From JAUVPY01 sp034412795 (GTDB taxonomy: Bacteria > Chloroflexota > Anaerolineae > 4572-78 > NAK82): a stretch of 64,000 nt of DNA. Location of the stretch: contig DAOUMD010000011.1 in the NCBI GenBank assembly GCA_034412795.1, forward strand, positions 1 to 64,000, given 5' to 3'. The notes under the pieces are model-generated. The model did not search any database, was not told the DNA's origin, and saw only the letters and a program-made list of their open reading frames with translations. Shown one piece after another: positions 45,166-53,411 of the stretch. Position 1 is the first letter of the stretch, and each line of letters starts with the position of its first letter. Position numbers and translations under genes: made by a program.

Positions 45166-47439
45166 TTGAAAAAGACCTCTTTTGTAATCATCGTTCTTCT
45201 GCTATTTGCCAGCGGCGCCTGGGCGACGGCTGGTACTACGTATATCACGGACAAAGTGGTGATCGGCCAGGTGGTGGATGCCGCTACGGACGTGCCTGTG
45301 GTCGGGGCCACGGTCCGCCTGGGTCAACTCTCGACGCTGACCGACGCCGATGGCTATTTCCGCCTGGTGGGAACGCCGGGACCGGAGCGCCTGGTAGCGG
45401 AGGCGGCGGGTTATTATCCCCAGGTACGCCCCCTCAAATGGGCGTGGTGGCAGAAGGTGGCTGTGGCCAAGCTGCGACTGGAACCCACCCATCTGAAAGG
45501 TGTGGTGCTGGATGCCTGGACCGGTCAGCCATTGGCCGGCGCTGTGGTAAAGTCAGACTATGCTTCCTCCCTGGCGACTGGCGCCAGGATCGCTGCGACC
45601 GACACTGCTGGATACTTCACTTTGAGGGGTCTGGTGCCTCCGTCCGAGATGACGGTTAGTGCGCCTGGCTATCTGACGGAGCGCTCGGTGATCACAGATT
45701 CCCAGGCGCTGGCCTCCGGCACGGATTGGCAGGTGGTGCTGACGCCCAACACCATCACGGGCACGGCCCGCGCCGCCGATACCGGTGAGCCATTGGCGTC
45801 GGTGGCAGTGAGCCTGGGCGACCAGATTGTGGTGACGGATGGGCTGGGTCGCTTTCAACTGCACCGGGTCGCCCCCGGAGCAACCATCCAAATTATGCCT
45901 CCTGACATTTTCACCCCGAGCAACGTAACGTATGCTGGCGGTGACGAGTTAGTGATCGCCGTCGAGCCGCGCCAATTGGTCATCACTGCCCGCGATGGAT
46001 TGATGGAGGAGCCGCTGCCGGGCACGCTCGTGCATGCCCAGGGTATCAGCCGCACGGTGACGACCGAAGGCGTGCAGCTCACACGTATAACGCCGGGAAC
46101 CCAATTGCAACTCACCCACGAGGGGTACCTGAACACTGAAATCATCTACCAGGGCGAGGCGCACTTGGAAGTGACGATGCAGCCCTATGCTGTGCAAGGG
46201 GTGGTCCGCGACGCAGCCACCGGCCAGCCGGTGGCGGGGGCGTCTCTCTACGTGGGGGATCAGATCTTGGATGCCGGCGACTCAGGCTTCTATCGCATCC
46301 CCGAATTAACCGGCGATCAACAGGTGACGATTAAAGCGCCCGGCTTTCGCAAAGTTTCTTTGCCTCTGTCGCCCGGGGCTACTGACTTTTCCTCATCCGA
46401 CGTGAGCGCTGTCCCATGTGCTCAAGAGCCGCTCACACCCGGCCCGCTGTGCCTGGACCTGCACCTGACGCCATTCCACGCGCGCGGTCTCTATATCCCA
46501 TTTGGCCTGCTGGCCAACCCTGACAAGGTACGCGGCTTGCTGGATCTGATAGGGGATACGGAGCTCAACGCTTTGGTGGTGGACGTGAAGGGCGATCGGG
46601 GCTACCTGGCCTATGATAGCCAGGTCCCGCTGGCGGTTGATCTGGGGGTGAGCGCTGGCCGTGAGGATTGGCTGACGCTTGACGAGCTGCTGACCGAGGC
46701 CCAGTCGCGCGACATCTACACCATAGCCCGCATCGTCGTGTTTAAGGACAACCCGCTGGCCCTCGGCCAGCCCGAATTGGCCGTTCAATATGACGATGGC
46801 ACGGTGTGGACAGACGGTGAAGGGTTAGGCTGGGGCAACCCTTACCGGGAAGAGGTTTGGGATTATAACATCGCCATTGCCCAAGAGGTCGCTGCCCTGG
46901 GCTTCGACGAGATACAGTTCGACTATCTACGTTTCCCCTCGGATGGGGATCTTGGCGCCATCGCCTATGCCGAGGAAAACACCCGAGAGACACGCACCGC
47001 CGCCATCCGTGAGTTCACCCGGCGGGTAACGGACGCGTTGCGGCCCTATGCTGTCTTTACCTCCGCCGACGTGTTCGGCCTGACGGTGTGGGTGGACCCG
47101 GAGAGCGACATGAGCATCGGCCAACGGGTGATCGACGTAGCCCCGCCGGTGGACTATTTGTGTCCGATGGTCTATCCATCCACCTTCCGGTCAGGCAACC
47201 TGGGCTACGACGATCCGTCGGCCCACCCCTACGACGTGGTATATCGCAGCCAACTGGCCGCCGATGAGCGAGTGCCCCCCACTACTCGCGTGCGGCCCTG
47301 GTTACAAGCTTATTGGTACACCATGGATGAGATGCTCGCCCAGAAGCAAGCGGCGGATGACGCCAACTCATCCGGCTGGACCTTCTGGAACGCTGGCGGG
47401 GTGTACGATGAGGAACTTTTCGCGGTTGAAGAAGATTAG
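45166..47439 (+). CDS. Secreted protein: carboxypeptidase-regulatory-like repeats plus DUF4015-type glycoside hydrolase barrel
   Basis: 757 residues. The frame starts at a TTG (45166) directly before a good signal peptide (KKTSFVIIVLLLFASGAWA); no strong ribosome site is seen. About residues 30-410 hold four or five beta-sandwich repeats of the type GxVVDAATDxPVxGATV, each followed by TDxxGxF. The C-terminal domain (about 435-757) is a TIM-barrel glycoside-hydrolase-like module: LNALVVDVKGDRGYLAY, YTIARIVVFKDNPLA, EIQFDYLRFPSDG, SADVFG and VDYLCPMVYPS fit the DUF4015 family. It probably acts on an extracellular polysaccharide; the substrate is unknown. Confidence 0.85.
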   Translation: MKKTSFVIIVLLLFASGAWATAGTTYITDKVVIGQVVDAATDVPVVGATVRLGQLSTLTDADGYFRLVGTPGPERLVAEAAGYYPQVRPLKWAWWQKVAVAKLRLEPTHLKGVVLDAWTGQPLAGAVVKSDYASSLATGARIAATDTAGYFTLRGLVPPSEMTVSAPGYLTERSVITDSQALASGTDWQVVLTPNTITGTARAADTGEPLASVAVSLGDQIVVTDGLGRFQLHRVAPGATIQIMPPDIFTPSNVTYAGGDELVIAVEPRQLVITARDGLMEEPLPGTLVHAQGISRTVTTEGVQLTRITPGTQLQLTHEGYLNTEIIYQGEAHLEVTMQPYAVQGVVRDAATGQPVAGASLYVGDQILDAGDSGFYRIPELTGDQQVTIKAPGFRKVSLPLSPGATDFSSSDVSAVPCAQEPLTPGPLCLDLHLTPFHARGLYIPFGLLANPDKVRGLLDLIGDTELNALVVDVKGDRGYLAYDSQVPLAVDLGVSAGREDWLTLDELLTEAQSRDIYTIARIVVFKDNPLALGQPELAVQYDDGTVWTDGEGLGWGNPYREEVWDYNIAIAQEVAALGFDEIQFDYLRFPSDGDLGAIAYAEENTRETRTAAIREFTRRVTDALRPYAVFTSADVFGLTVWVDPESDMSIGQRVIDVAPPVDYLCPMVYPSTFRSGNLGYDDPSAHPYDVVYRSQLAADERVPPTTRVRPWLQAYWYTMDEMLAQKQAADDANSSGWTFWNAGGVYDEELFAVEED

Positions 47440-47595
47440 GCCGCGTCCAAAAATAACTTTGCACATTTTGAAGGGTTTCACCCGGAAATTTGGCCTGAAA
47501 ACAAGGAGTTATTCTTGGACGCTTCCTTAGAGTTCAGGCAACTGTATCGACCGGCTTGCATAGGGCCAAAAAACCGGATTTCTGGATGATCCTCT

Positions 47596-47655
47596 GAAAA
47601 CGTAAAAACGTGACGCGAAGGAGCCGTTTACGTTTTACGTCTTTACGTTTTACAT
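47596..47655. repeat. Palindrome of ACGTAAAACG words between convergent genes
   Basis: Left words ACGTAAAAACGTGACG and right words CGTTTTACGTCTTTACG pair around a short spacer. Same class as the palindromes at 16.9 and 45.05 kb. Confidence 0.6.
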
Positions 47656-49179
47656 CTACGGCTGTATCGTCACCGGCGTGCCAATATCGGCCCATTTGTA
47701 AAGCTTTTTCGCGTTTTCCTCGCTGAGGATGACGCAGCCATACGACACCCGCTGCCCCAAGAAGCCGTCCCAGAGCTTGTACCCCGTATCTCGTTTGATG
47801 GGCAGAGCGTGGATACCGTTCTCCAACGGACCTGACCAATAGATACCCAGCCAGTGTGGCATATCCAAATTCCAGGTACTGGCGTAGGCCATGGGAATCT
47901 TGGATTGAACCGCAAACTGGCCGATGGCCGTGTCGCGACCAGGTTCGCCGGTGGAGACAATCCACTTCCAATGCAGGTCATCCCCTTCGTATACATACAT
48001 CCGCTGTTCTGAAACATCCACCACAACGCGCTTTTGTTTAGGGTCCGGCGTGGGTGTCGGAGAAGGAGCGGGCGTGGGAGTCGGCGGGCGCAAGAGACCG
48101 GCCACCTCATCCGCCTTTTCGCGAGCCAGCGGTTCCTCGGGCAATAACTCGACGGCGGCCTGGTAAGACACTTGCGCGCCAACCAGATCACCGGCCGCTT
48201 GCTGCGATAAGCCCAGATTGTAATAAGCGCTGTACAACAATTCGGTCACGTCCAAGTAGGTGGGATTATCGCGGTGGACCAGAGACAGGGTTTCGATCGT
48301 ATCAGGCCAGAGGCCCGCCTGGTGATTCAACACGCCCTGGCGGTAGGAGTCCAATAACCATCGTTCTCTTTGAACTGATAACTCCTGTGAGTCCAGCGCC
48401 AGGGATTCATCAAAGGCAATCAAGGCCCCCTCCAGGTCACCCTGGTCACGGCGCTCCAAGCCCAGTTGATAATACACCCGGGCCAATTCCCGCATCGTGG
48501 CCGGGTTGTCCGGCTCAAGGGCGCGCATCACCTGGAGCACGGCGATGGCGTCCTCCCAACGAGACTCGACGACGGCCGCATTTAACTCCGGCTGAAGGGC
48601 CAGTATCCGCTCCGAGTGGTCGGGTGTGGACGGTGGTGCCGTCAGTCTGGCCTGGACCGAATCCACCTGAAACCATACCACCCAAACCAGGGCACACATC
48701 AGCAACAGCGATCCCAGGCCTGCCAGTCCAAACCACAGACTTCGAGGCCAGGCCAGCGGTGAGGGGCGGGGAGCCGGGGTCATCCCCACGGGTTGCTTGA
48801 CCGGCCGCGTTGGTTCAACGGCAGAAACCAGGCCTGATTCAGGTGACTCTTCATTCCCTGCGTGGGCCTGCGTTCGAGTCCAGCGGAGGGCGGCCCCCAG
48901 CCTGGGGTGATTGGGGTCAAGTTGCTCGACATGCTCCAGCGCAATCCGCGCCTCATCCGGCTGGTCGGTGACGCCGGCTAACCAGAGCCAGGCGACTGCA
49001 TTGGATGGGTCAGCGGCAACCGCTTGCTTTAATAGCTCAAGCGCTTCCTCGCGCCGGCCCGCTTGAGCGGCCTCAATGGCAGCTTTTAATGTGCTCCGGA
49101 CACTCGACTCACTCACCTTATCCTCTTCTCCAGCCATCGGTTCTTGTCTAATTCCCATTTCACTTAACATATTATCCAA
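47656..49179 (-). CDS. TPR protein with C-terminal L,D-transpeptidase (YkuD) domain
   Basis: 507 residues. An N-terminal TPR pair (about 20-95), a membrane helix (about 150-170, FGLAGLGSLLLMCALVWVVW) and an extracytoplasmic TPR stretch (about 195-360) lead to the catalytic domain (about 380-507). The latter has GIHALP and SYGCVIL, the His and Cys of YkuD L,D-transpeptidases, which crosslink peptidoglycan or attach proteins to it. A Pro/Thr linker (PTPTPAPSPTPTPDP) precedes it. The start may be an internal ATG (residue 8), since no clear ribosome site marks the first one. Confidence 0.9.
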   Translation of the reverse strand: MDNMLSEMGIRQEPMAGEEDKVSESSVRSTLKAAIEAAQAGRREEALELLKQAVAADPSNAVAWLWLAGVTDQPDEARIALEHVEQLDPNHPRLGAALRWTRTQAHAGNEESPESGLVSAVEPTRPVKQPVGMTPAPRPSPLAWPRSLWFGLAGLGSLLLMCALVWVVWFQVDSVQARLTAPPSTPDHSERILALQPELNAAVVESRWEDAIAVLQVMRALEPDNPATMRELARVYYQLGLERRDQGDLEGALIAFDESLALDSQELSVQRERWLLDSYRQGVLNHQAGLWPDTIETLSLVHRDNPTYLDVTELLYSAYYNLGLSQQAAGDLVGAQVSYQAAVELLPEEPLAREKADEVAGLLRPPTPTPAPSPTPTPDPKQKRVVVDVSEQRMYVYEGDDLHWKWIVSTGEPGRDTAIGQFAVQSKIPMAYASTWNLDMPHWLGIYWSGPLENGIHALPIKRDTGYKLWDGFLGQRVSYGCVILSEENAKKLYKWADIGTPVTIQP

Positions 49180-49313
49180 TATTATGTTGAATTATAGCAC
49201 GCTCAGAGATCAGGTGCAAATAGTTGGACCTTCGCACTCAATCCACGTTCACATTAAATTCATGCAGAGTTCAAACTAGATTCAAACATGATTTCGATAT
49301 ACTCAGGCACAAG

Positions 49314-49459
49314 GTTACTACTCAGCCGCTCCCGATGGACGACAGTCCAGAGGTCCTGAACAGGGTTTCATGAGCAATCAGGCTCGGGATTGTCATCCCT
49401 CGTGAGCCGAGAGCCCTCGTGAGCTGAGGGCCCTCGCGAGCATTGGGCTGAGTAATAAC
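49314..49459. repeat. MITE-like element, copy 2 (first copy at 29613-29740)
   Basis: Inverted ends GTTACTACTCAGCC and GGGCTGAGTAATAAC flank an interior with repeated CTCGTGAGC/CTCGCGAGC words. It matches the copy in the ECF T gene over most of its length. It occupies part of the 49.18-49.64 kb gap, where there is no gene. Confidence 0.75.
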
Positions 49460-49484
49460 GGCGCAAGGTTGATTTATTCCGAGA

Positions 49485-49611
49485 AGACCTTTCGGAAAGT
49501 GGCATTCATACTCGAAAGCAAACGGAATACGCAGTACGTAGTACGCAATACGCAATACGCAGCACATTCATAGCGTAGTTTTAGTCATATCAAGGACTTT
49601 CCGAGAGATCT
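49485..49611. repeat. Element with CTTTCCGAGAG-type inverted ends, copy 1 (copy 2 at 61545-61672)
   Basis: AGACCTTTCGGAAAGT (49485-49500) and ACTTTCCGAGAGATCT (49596-49611) are imperfect inverted repeats 127 bp apart end to end. The same ends, at nearly the same distance, recur at 61.5-61.7 kb. The interior here is a run of CGTAGTACGCAATACG-like words. Confidence 0.7.
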
Positions 49612-49636
49612 CCGAGAGGAAAGGAGGTGACGCCAG

Positions 49637-49783
49637 ATGCTATTCCTACCACGTGAGGAAGGCCAGGGGCTGGTCGAGTACGCGTTGATCCTGGTACTCG
49701 TGGCCCTCGTGGTCATTGCCATCCTGCTGGTTCTGGGTCCGGTTATCGGAAACGTGTTCAGCAACGTCGTCAGCGCTTTGTAA
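49637..49783 (+). CDS. flp: Flp/Fap-type pilin
   Basis: 48 residues. A strong AAGGAGG site stands before the ATG at 49637. The sequence has a short leader and the pilin signature GQGLVEYALILVLVALVVIAI, in which Glu at position 5 after the Gly is the conserved pilin glutamate, followed by VFSNVVSAL. Flp pilins are processed by a TadV-type prepilin peptidase and assembled by the Tad machine. No other tad genes are in the window, so the assembly system must lie elsewhere. A rho-independent hairpin follows the stop. Confidence 0.9.
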   Translation: MLFLPREEGQGLVEYALILVLVALVVIAILLVLGPVIGNVFSNVVSAL

Positions 49784-49819
49784 GCCAATTTATTTTGAAG
49801 TGATGATCATTTTTTATCC

Positions 49820-49845
49820 GAAGCCCCGCCGTCTGGCGGGGCTTC
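49820..49845. terminator. Bidirectional terminator hairpin
   Basis: GAAGCCCCGCC, GTCT loop and GGCGGGGCTTC form an 11-bp stem between the pilin gene and the end of the convergent kinase gene. T-rich bases stand upstream (TTTTTTATCC), serving the minus strand as well. Confidence 0.85.
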
Positions 49846-49851
49846 TCCTTG

Positions 49852-52134
49852 CTACCAAGTCCCGTGGGGTAGCATCAATGAGACGCGGGTGTAGGTGTCC
49901 GGGACGCTCTCTATCGCCAGGGCCCCACCGACGACGGCCATCATAGTGCCGTGCAAGGCCAGCCCATGGCCACTATTCTCATTCGCATCACCCTCCGTCG
50001 TCAATCCCACACCGTCATCCTCGATCCACATCTCCAGCCCGGCTTGTCCTGAGCCGGCACTGGCCTGAGCTTGACGAAGGGCCGAAGGTATCTTCTCAAT
50101 ATCTCGGGGTAAGGGCAGGTCTTGCGCCTGCCCAAGCGGGCAACCGCAAGGGTTTGCCTCTACTTTTTGAGAAGATACGGCCGAAGGGCCGCGCCAGGTA
50201 ACTCTCACCTGAAGGTGCAAAGGGCGGGCCGCATCGCCTCCACGCCCATAGCGGGCGGCATTGCGGATGGCCTCGCGGGCGGCGTAGAAGAGTACCTCGG
50301 CGGTCAGGGCCGGGATAGTCTTCGCTTCGCGCTCGGCGTCCGGCTCCACCTGCCAGGTGACACCGTCGAAAGCACCTGACAGTTCCTCATCGACGACCTG
50401 CCGCAGGGCACCAATTACCCCCAGCCGGTCCACCTCGGGCGCAGCGACGGCCGGCATCTCGCGCAACAGATCAGAGAGCTGGCGGTGAACGTCCCCTAAC
50501 AGCGCCACGACATCCGACGATGGGCCGTGCGTGGCCTGGCCACTGCTCAGGCTCAGCATAGCCGTGTGTAAATGGGGCAGGACATCGTCGTGCAACACGC
50601 GGCGGGTTCGTCGATCAAGCAACTGGCTTTCGATCAGACGCTGGCGCTGCAGGGCCATCAGCCGGCGCGCTATCTCGGCGCTGGCCTGGGTGTCAATCAA
50701 CCGCTCTCCACTGGCGCGGGCGATTTCGACCTCCTCCTGGGTATACAGACTCCCATCGCGTTTTTCGCCCAGCAACAAGACGCCGATCAATCCACGCTCA
50801 CTCCATAGGGGCACGGCCCATCGAGCGCCTCGGTAGTGGTCTGGGTCCAGCGGGGTGCACATCGTCTGGGGGGAAACGAAACGAGCGGTAAGCTCGGCCA
50901 GCGAGGGCGGGCGGGCCAGGGCCGCCTCGCCCTGAGGGTACGACAGGGGCGGGTCAACCAGCGGCGCCAACGGGCCCAAGGGAACCAGATAGGCCAACTG
51001 CGTCCCTAAGAGTTCCTCGCACAAAGCGTAAAAAGGGGTGGTCGCATCCACTTCGGCTGGCGAGGAGGGGGCCAACAAATGCTCGTAAAGTCGTTGGCTG
51101 GCGACAAAGGGACGCAGTTGGGCCATGGTGCGTTCGCGCTCGGCGTAGGAGCGCCAACTGAAAAGGGCGTAAAAGAGGGTCATCAGCAGCGTGCTCAGCA
51201 GCAGACTGTAAATGGGACGAAGCTGGAGTGCCAGGCTCCCGCCCACCACCAGGCCGTATCCCGCAGCCAGAATGATCGCGTTGCGCCAATGACGCCAGAG
51301 GCCACGCCGGGGCAACGTCTTGCCGGTGAAGATCTCGTAAGAGACAAGCGCCTGGCCCTGCAGGAGGACGGCAACCGCAATAAGTGTAGCGATGATCAAA
51401 TCGAACCAGGCAACAGTCAGCGCCATGTCGGTATAAAGGCCATAAAGGGTACGCTGGCGGGCATTGAGCACGATCCATAACATCACCCAACCCACCAGGA
51501 GGCTGACCAGCAGCAACACGAGCGAGGCGACCACCAACCAGGGGCGCGCCCGCTGGCGCGCCAGGTCGCCCATCACCCGCGCCGATGGGCCCGGATGGCG
51601 CAGAGCGTCCAATGACAGGCTGATGCACAGCAAGATGTAAAGCGGATAGACCAGGATGAGAAGCGGCACGCCGCCGAGCGATGGCGTAGCCGAGAGGTCG
51701 AGCTGCACCACCTGCCAGTAAGAAGGCAGCGCGTTGGCAAAAAAAAGCAAGCCCACCAGACCGACAGCCAGCAGCCCGGTGAAGGGGAACCAGAGGCGCT
51801 GGCGACGGCCCAACGCCCCCTGCCGGTCGTCCCAGAAGCCGGCGTACCAAAGTATGACCATGTACCAGGCAAAGGGCAAGATGACGACCGGCCCCCAGCC
51901 CAGGTGCCACCAAAAGTCCATCCCCCGGCTTACGTAGCTCAGCCCCTGGCCCAGGATGGCGGTGTGACTGACGAAGAAGGCACCCCCCATCAGCAGCCCG
52001 CCGCCGACCAGCCAGATACCCCAGGTGCGGCGTTCGGCGTTCAACAACACGGTCAAGCCCAGCCAGATGAGCAAGATGGTGTTGAACAGCGAGACGGCCA
52101 GGATGGCCCAGTCAAGGGTTATGTATCCGGTCAC
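49852..52134 (-). CDS. Membrane histidine kinase of the NarL/DesK type with in-frame repeat insertions
   Basis: 760 residues. About eight membrane helices (about 5-345), a GAF-like region (about 350-490), a short HisKA_3-type helix with RRVLHDDVLPHLHTAM (about residue 530) and an ATPase domain with AREAIRNAARYG, WIEDDGVGL and GHGLALHG. Between the first ATPase strand (VRVTWRGPS) and GLEMWIEDDGVG there is an insertion of about 45 residues encoded by the 91-bp palindromic element at 50088-50178 plus a second repeat rich in CTGAGC/GAAGGGC words. The frame is kept, so a full-length product is still possible. The partner response regulator is encoded 110 bp upstream. Confidence 0.88.
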   Translation of the reverse strand: MTGYITLDWAILAVSLFNTILLIWLGLTVLLNAERRTWGIWLVGGGLLMGGAFFVSHTAILGQGLSYVSRGMDFWWHLGWGPVVILPFAWYMVILWYAGFWDDRQGALGRRQRLWFPFTGLLAVGLVGLLFFANALPSYWQVVQLDLSATPSLGGVPLLILVYPLYILLCISLSLDALRHPGPSARVMGDLARQRARPWLVVASLVLLLVSLLVGWVMLWIVLNARQRTLYGLYTDMALTVAWFDLIIATLIAVAVLLQGQALVSYEIFTGKTLPRRGLWRHWRNAIILAAGYGLVVGGSLALQLRPIYSLLLSTLLMTLFYALFSWRSYAERERTMAQLRPFVASQRLYEHLLAPSSPAEVDATTPFYALCEELLGTQLAYLVPLGPLAPLVDPPLSYPQGEAALARPPSLAELTARFVSPQTMCTPLDPDHYRGARWAVPLWSERGLIGVLLLGEKRDGSLYTQEEVEIARASGERLIDTQASAEIARRLMALQRQRLIESQLLDRRTRRVLHDDVLPHLHTAMLSLSSGQATHGPSSDVVALLGDVHRQLSDLLREMPAVAAPEVDRLGVIGALRQVVDEELSGAFDGVTWQVEPDAEREAKTIPALTAEVLFYAAREAIRNAARYGRGGDAARPLHLQVRVTWRGPSAVSSQKVEANPCGCPLGQAQDLPLPRDIEKIPSALRQAQASAGSGQAGLEMWIEDDGVGLTTEGDANENSGHGLALHGTMMAVVGGALAIESVPDTYTRVSLMLPHGTW
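50088..50178. repeat. 91-bp palindromic element, copy B, inside a kinase gene
   Basis: Perfect inverted ends GTATCTTCTCAA and TTGAGAAGATAC, same length as copy A (32846-32936). Interior words GGGGTAAGGGCAGG and TGCCTCTACTTTTTGAG align with copy A. Confidence 0.85.
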
Positions 52135-52157
52135 GAGTCATCTCCTGGAGACGGCGG

Positions 52158-52246
52158 TGGGGCAGAGGAGCGGGGGAGCAGAGGAGAGAATAAGGCCTTG
52201 CGCCCCTACGCCCCTGCCCCCTTGCTCCTCTGCTCCCCTGCCCCTC
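52158..52246. repeat. Low-complexity palindrome between response regulator and kinase genes
   Basis: The left arm GGGGCAGAGGAG and further AGCAGAGGAG words pair with CTCCTCTGCTCCCCTGCCCC in the right arm (52223-52246). Confidence 0.7.
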
Positions 52247-53009
52247 ACGCTTGCCACGGGATCCACTCTCCGCGTTCGTCCAAGACGCGGGCGGTGCCCT
52301 GGTCGTCCCAGGTGATGAGCCGTCCGGCGCGGACGATGATGGCGGCCCGGGTGCGGGCTACCTTTTCGTCGGTGGCCGTCTCGTTGAGACCCCAGGCGGC
52401 GTAGATCTGGCCGTTGGTTCGGCTGATGGTGCGTTTGTCGCGAAAGCCGAGCCGGGCGGCGATCTGCTCGTTGGTCAACCCCCCAGCCAGCATACGGGCC
52501 ACCTCCTGCTCGTTGGGTTCCAGCAACGCCATGGGCGACCTCTCGTCCTTGTGACGCACCTCCTGCACCCGCGACTCGATGGCAGGATCGATGAAGCCCC
52601 GTCCGGCCACGGCATCCTTTAGCAAGGGGACGATCATTTGGGGCAGCAGGTAGTTCGATTTGCGCACATAGGCGTAATGGCTGAGGATGCCCGAGCGTCG
52701 AAAATCACGGTAATAGGCGTCGTCGTCCTGGATGGAGTAAAAGACCACCGGCAGGCGGGGATACTCGCGCCGGATGGCGACCGCCGCCTGGATGCCGTTC
52801 AGCTCGCCCGCCAATTGGACGTCCATCAGGATCACGTTTGGTAGACTTCGGAAGTCTTCAGAAACTTCCGAAGTCTCCAGACAATAAGCCAACGCCTCCT
52901 CGCCGCTGGCGCAGTCGTATATTACGCGCAGCGACCCGGTCTCCTCCAGGCCCGTTTTTAGGGCACGGCGCAGTTTTGCGTTGTCTTCCACGAGCAGCAT
53001 GTTTAGCAT
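52245..53009 (-). CDS. NarL/LuxR-type response regulator
   Basis: 254 residues from the ATG at 53009. The receiver (about 1-130) has LLVEDN, the phospho-acceptor Asp in VILMDVQL and the conserved Lys in VRKSNYLL. The C-terminal part (about 165-254) has ALLEPNEQEVARMLAGGLTN, a LuxR-type helix-turn-helix. A 13-residue stretch (SEVSEDFRSLPN region, about residues 45-60) is encoded by a small palindrome and lengthens the loop before the acceptor strand. It is followed after 110 bp by the histidine kinase gene. The longer frame to 53105 runs into repeat DNA and is rejected. Confidence 0.88.
   Translation of the reverse strand: MLNMLLVEDNAKLRRALKTGLEETGSLRVIYDCASGEEALAYCLETSEVSEDFRSLPNVILMDVQLAGELNGIQAAVAIRREYPRLPVVFYSIQDDDAYYRDFRRSGILSHYAYVRKSNYLLPQMIVPLLKDAVAGRGFIDPAIESRVQEVRHKDERSPMALLEPNEQEVARMLAGGLTNEQIAARLGFRDKRTISRTNGQIYAAWGLNETATDEKVARTRAAIIVRAGRLITWDDQGTARVLDERGEWIPWQA
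52843..52876. repeat. 34-bp palindrome inserted in the receiver domain
   Basis: AGACTTCGGAAGT (52843-52855) and ACTTCCGAAGTCT (52864-52876) are perfect inverted repeats within the response regulator coding sequence. Confidence 0.8.
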
Positions 53010-53026
53010 GGTTAGCACCCTTTGGA

Positions 53027-53134
53027 AGGACGAACGACGAAGGACGAAGGACGAAGGACGAAGAATCAACAATCCGCCAGGCTTTCGTCCTTCGTCCTTG
53101 GTCATTCGTCTTCCGTCCTTCGTCTTTCGTCTTC
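53027..53134. repeat. Palindrome of GGACGAA/TTCGTCC words upstream of the response regulator
   Basis: The left arm (53027-53062) is a run of GGACGAA and the right arm (53082-53134) of TTCGTCC/TTCGTCT. It lies immediately upstream of the response regulator start. Confidence 0.8.
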
Positions 53135-53315
53135 ATTGGTGAAGCGTATCAGAAGCAGGGGCTGGTGTCAAGCACCTGAGTGCGGCTGCCAACATCCCAG
53201 GCCGGAGCAATCAGGTCAGCCCCCGGGCAGCATCTTCGTCACCAAGCTGGCCCGCCACATAACAAACCAATTACGCGACCCATCGCCACCAAGCCCCTGT
53301 TTTTGCCACCTGCGA

Positions 53316-53330
53316 CCCGCCTACGGCGGG
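53316..53330. repeat. Hairpin downstream of variable repeat 1
   Basis: CCCGCC, TAC loop, GGCGGG. A matching hairpin lies downstream of variable repeat 2 at 57021-57037. It is about 90 bp beyond the repeat end, within the 53.14-53.41 kb gap that otherwise holds only sequence shared with the other target's 3' flank. Confidence 0.7.
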
Positions 53331-53411
53331 ATTCAACGGGCCGCGATATGTTTCGCCTCTTGCATAGGCCAGAAACCAATTCGCAGCAACCAGGGCGCAG
53401 CAGGCAGAAGC

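Noticed and set aside
53027..53134. Tandem GGACGAA words resembling a CRISPR
   Set aside because: The units are contiguous without spacers and the second half is the reverse complement of the first.
53140..53411. A possible Avd or other DGR accessory gene beside target 1
   Set aside because: No open frame of suitable length or helical-bundle pattern was found; only the shared 3' flank and hairpin occur there.
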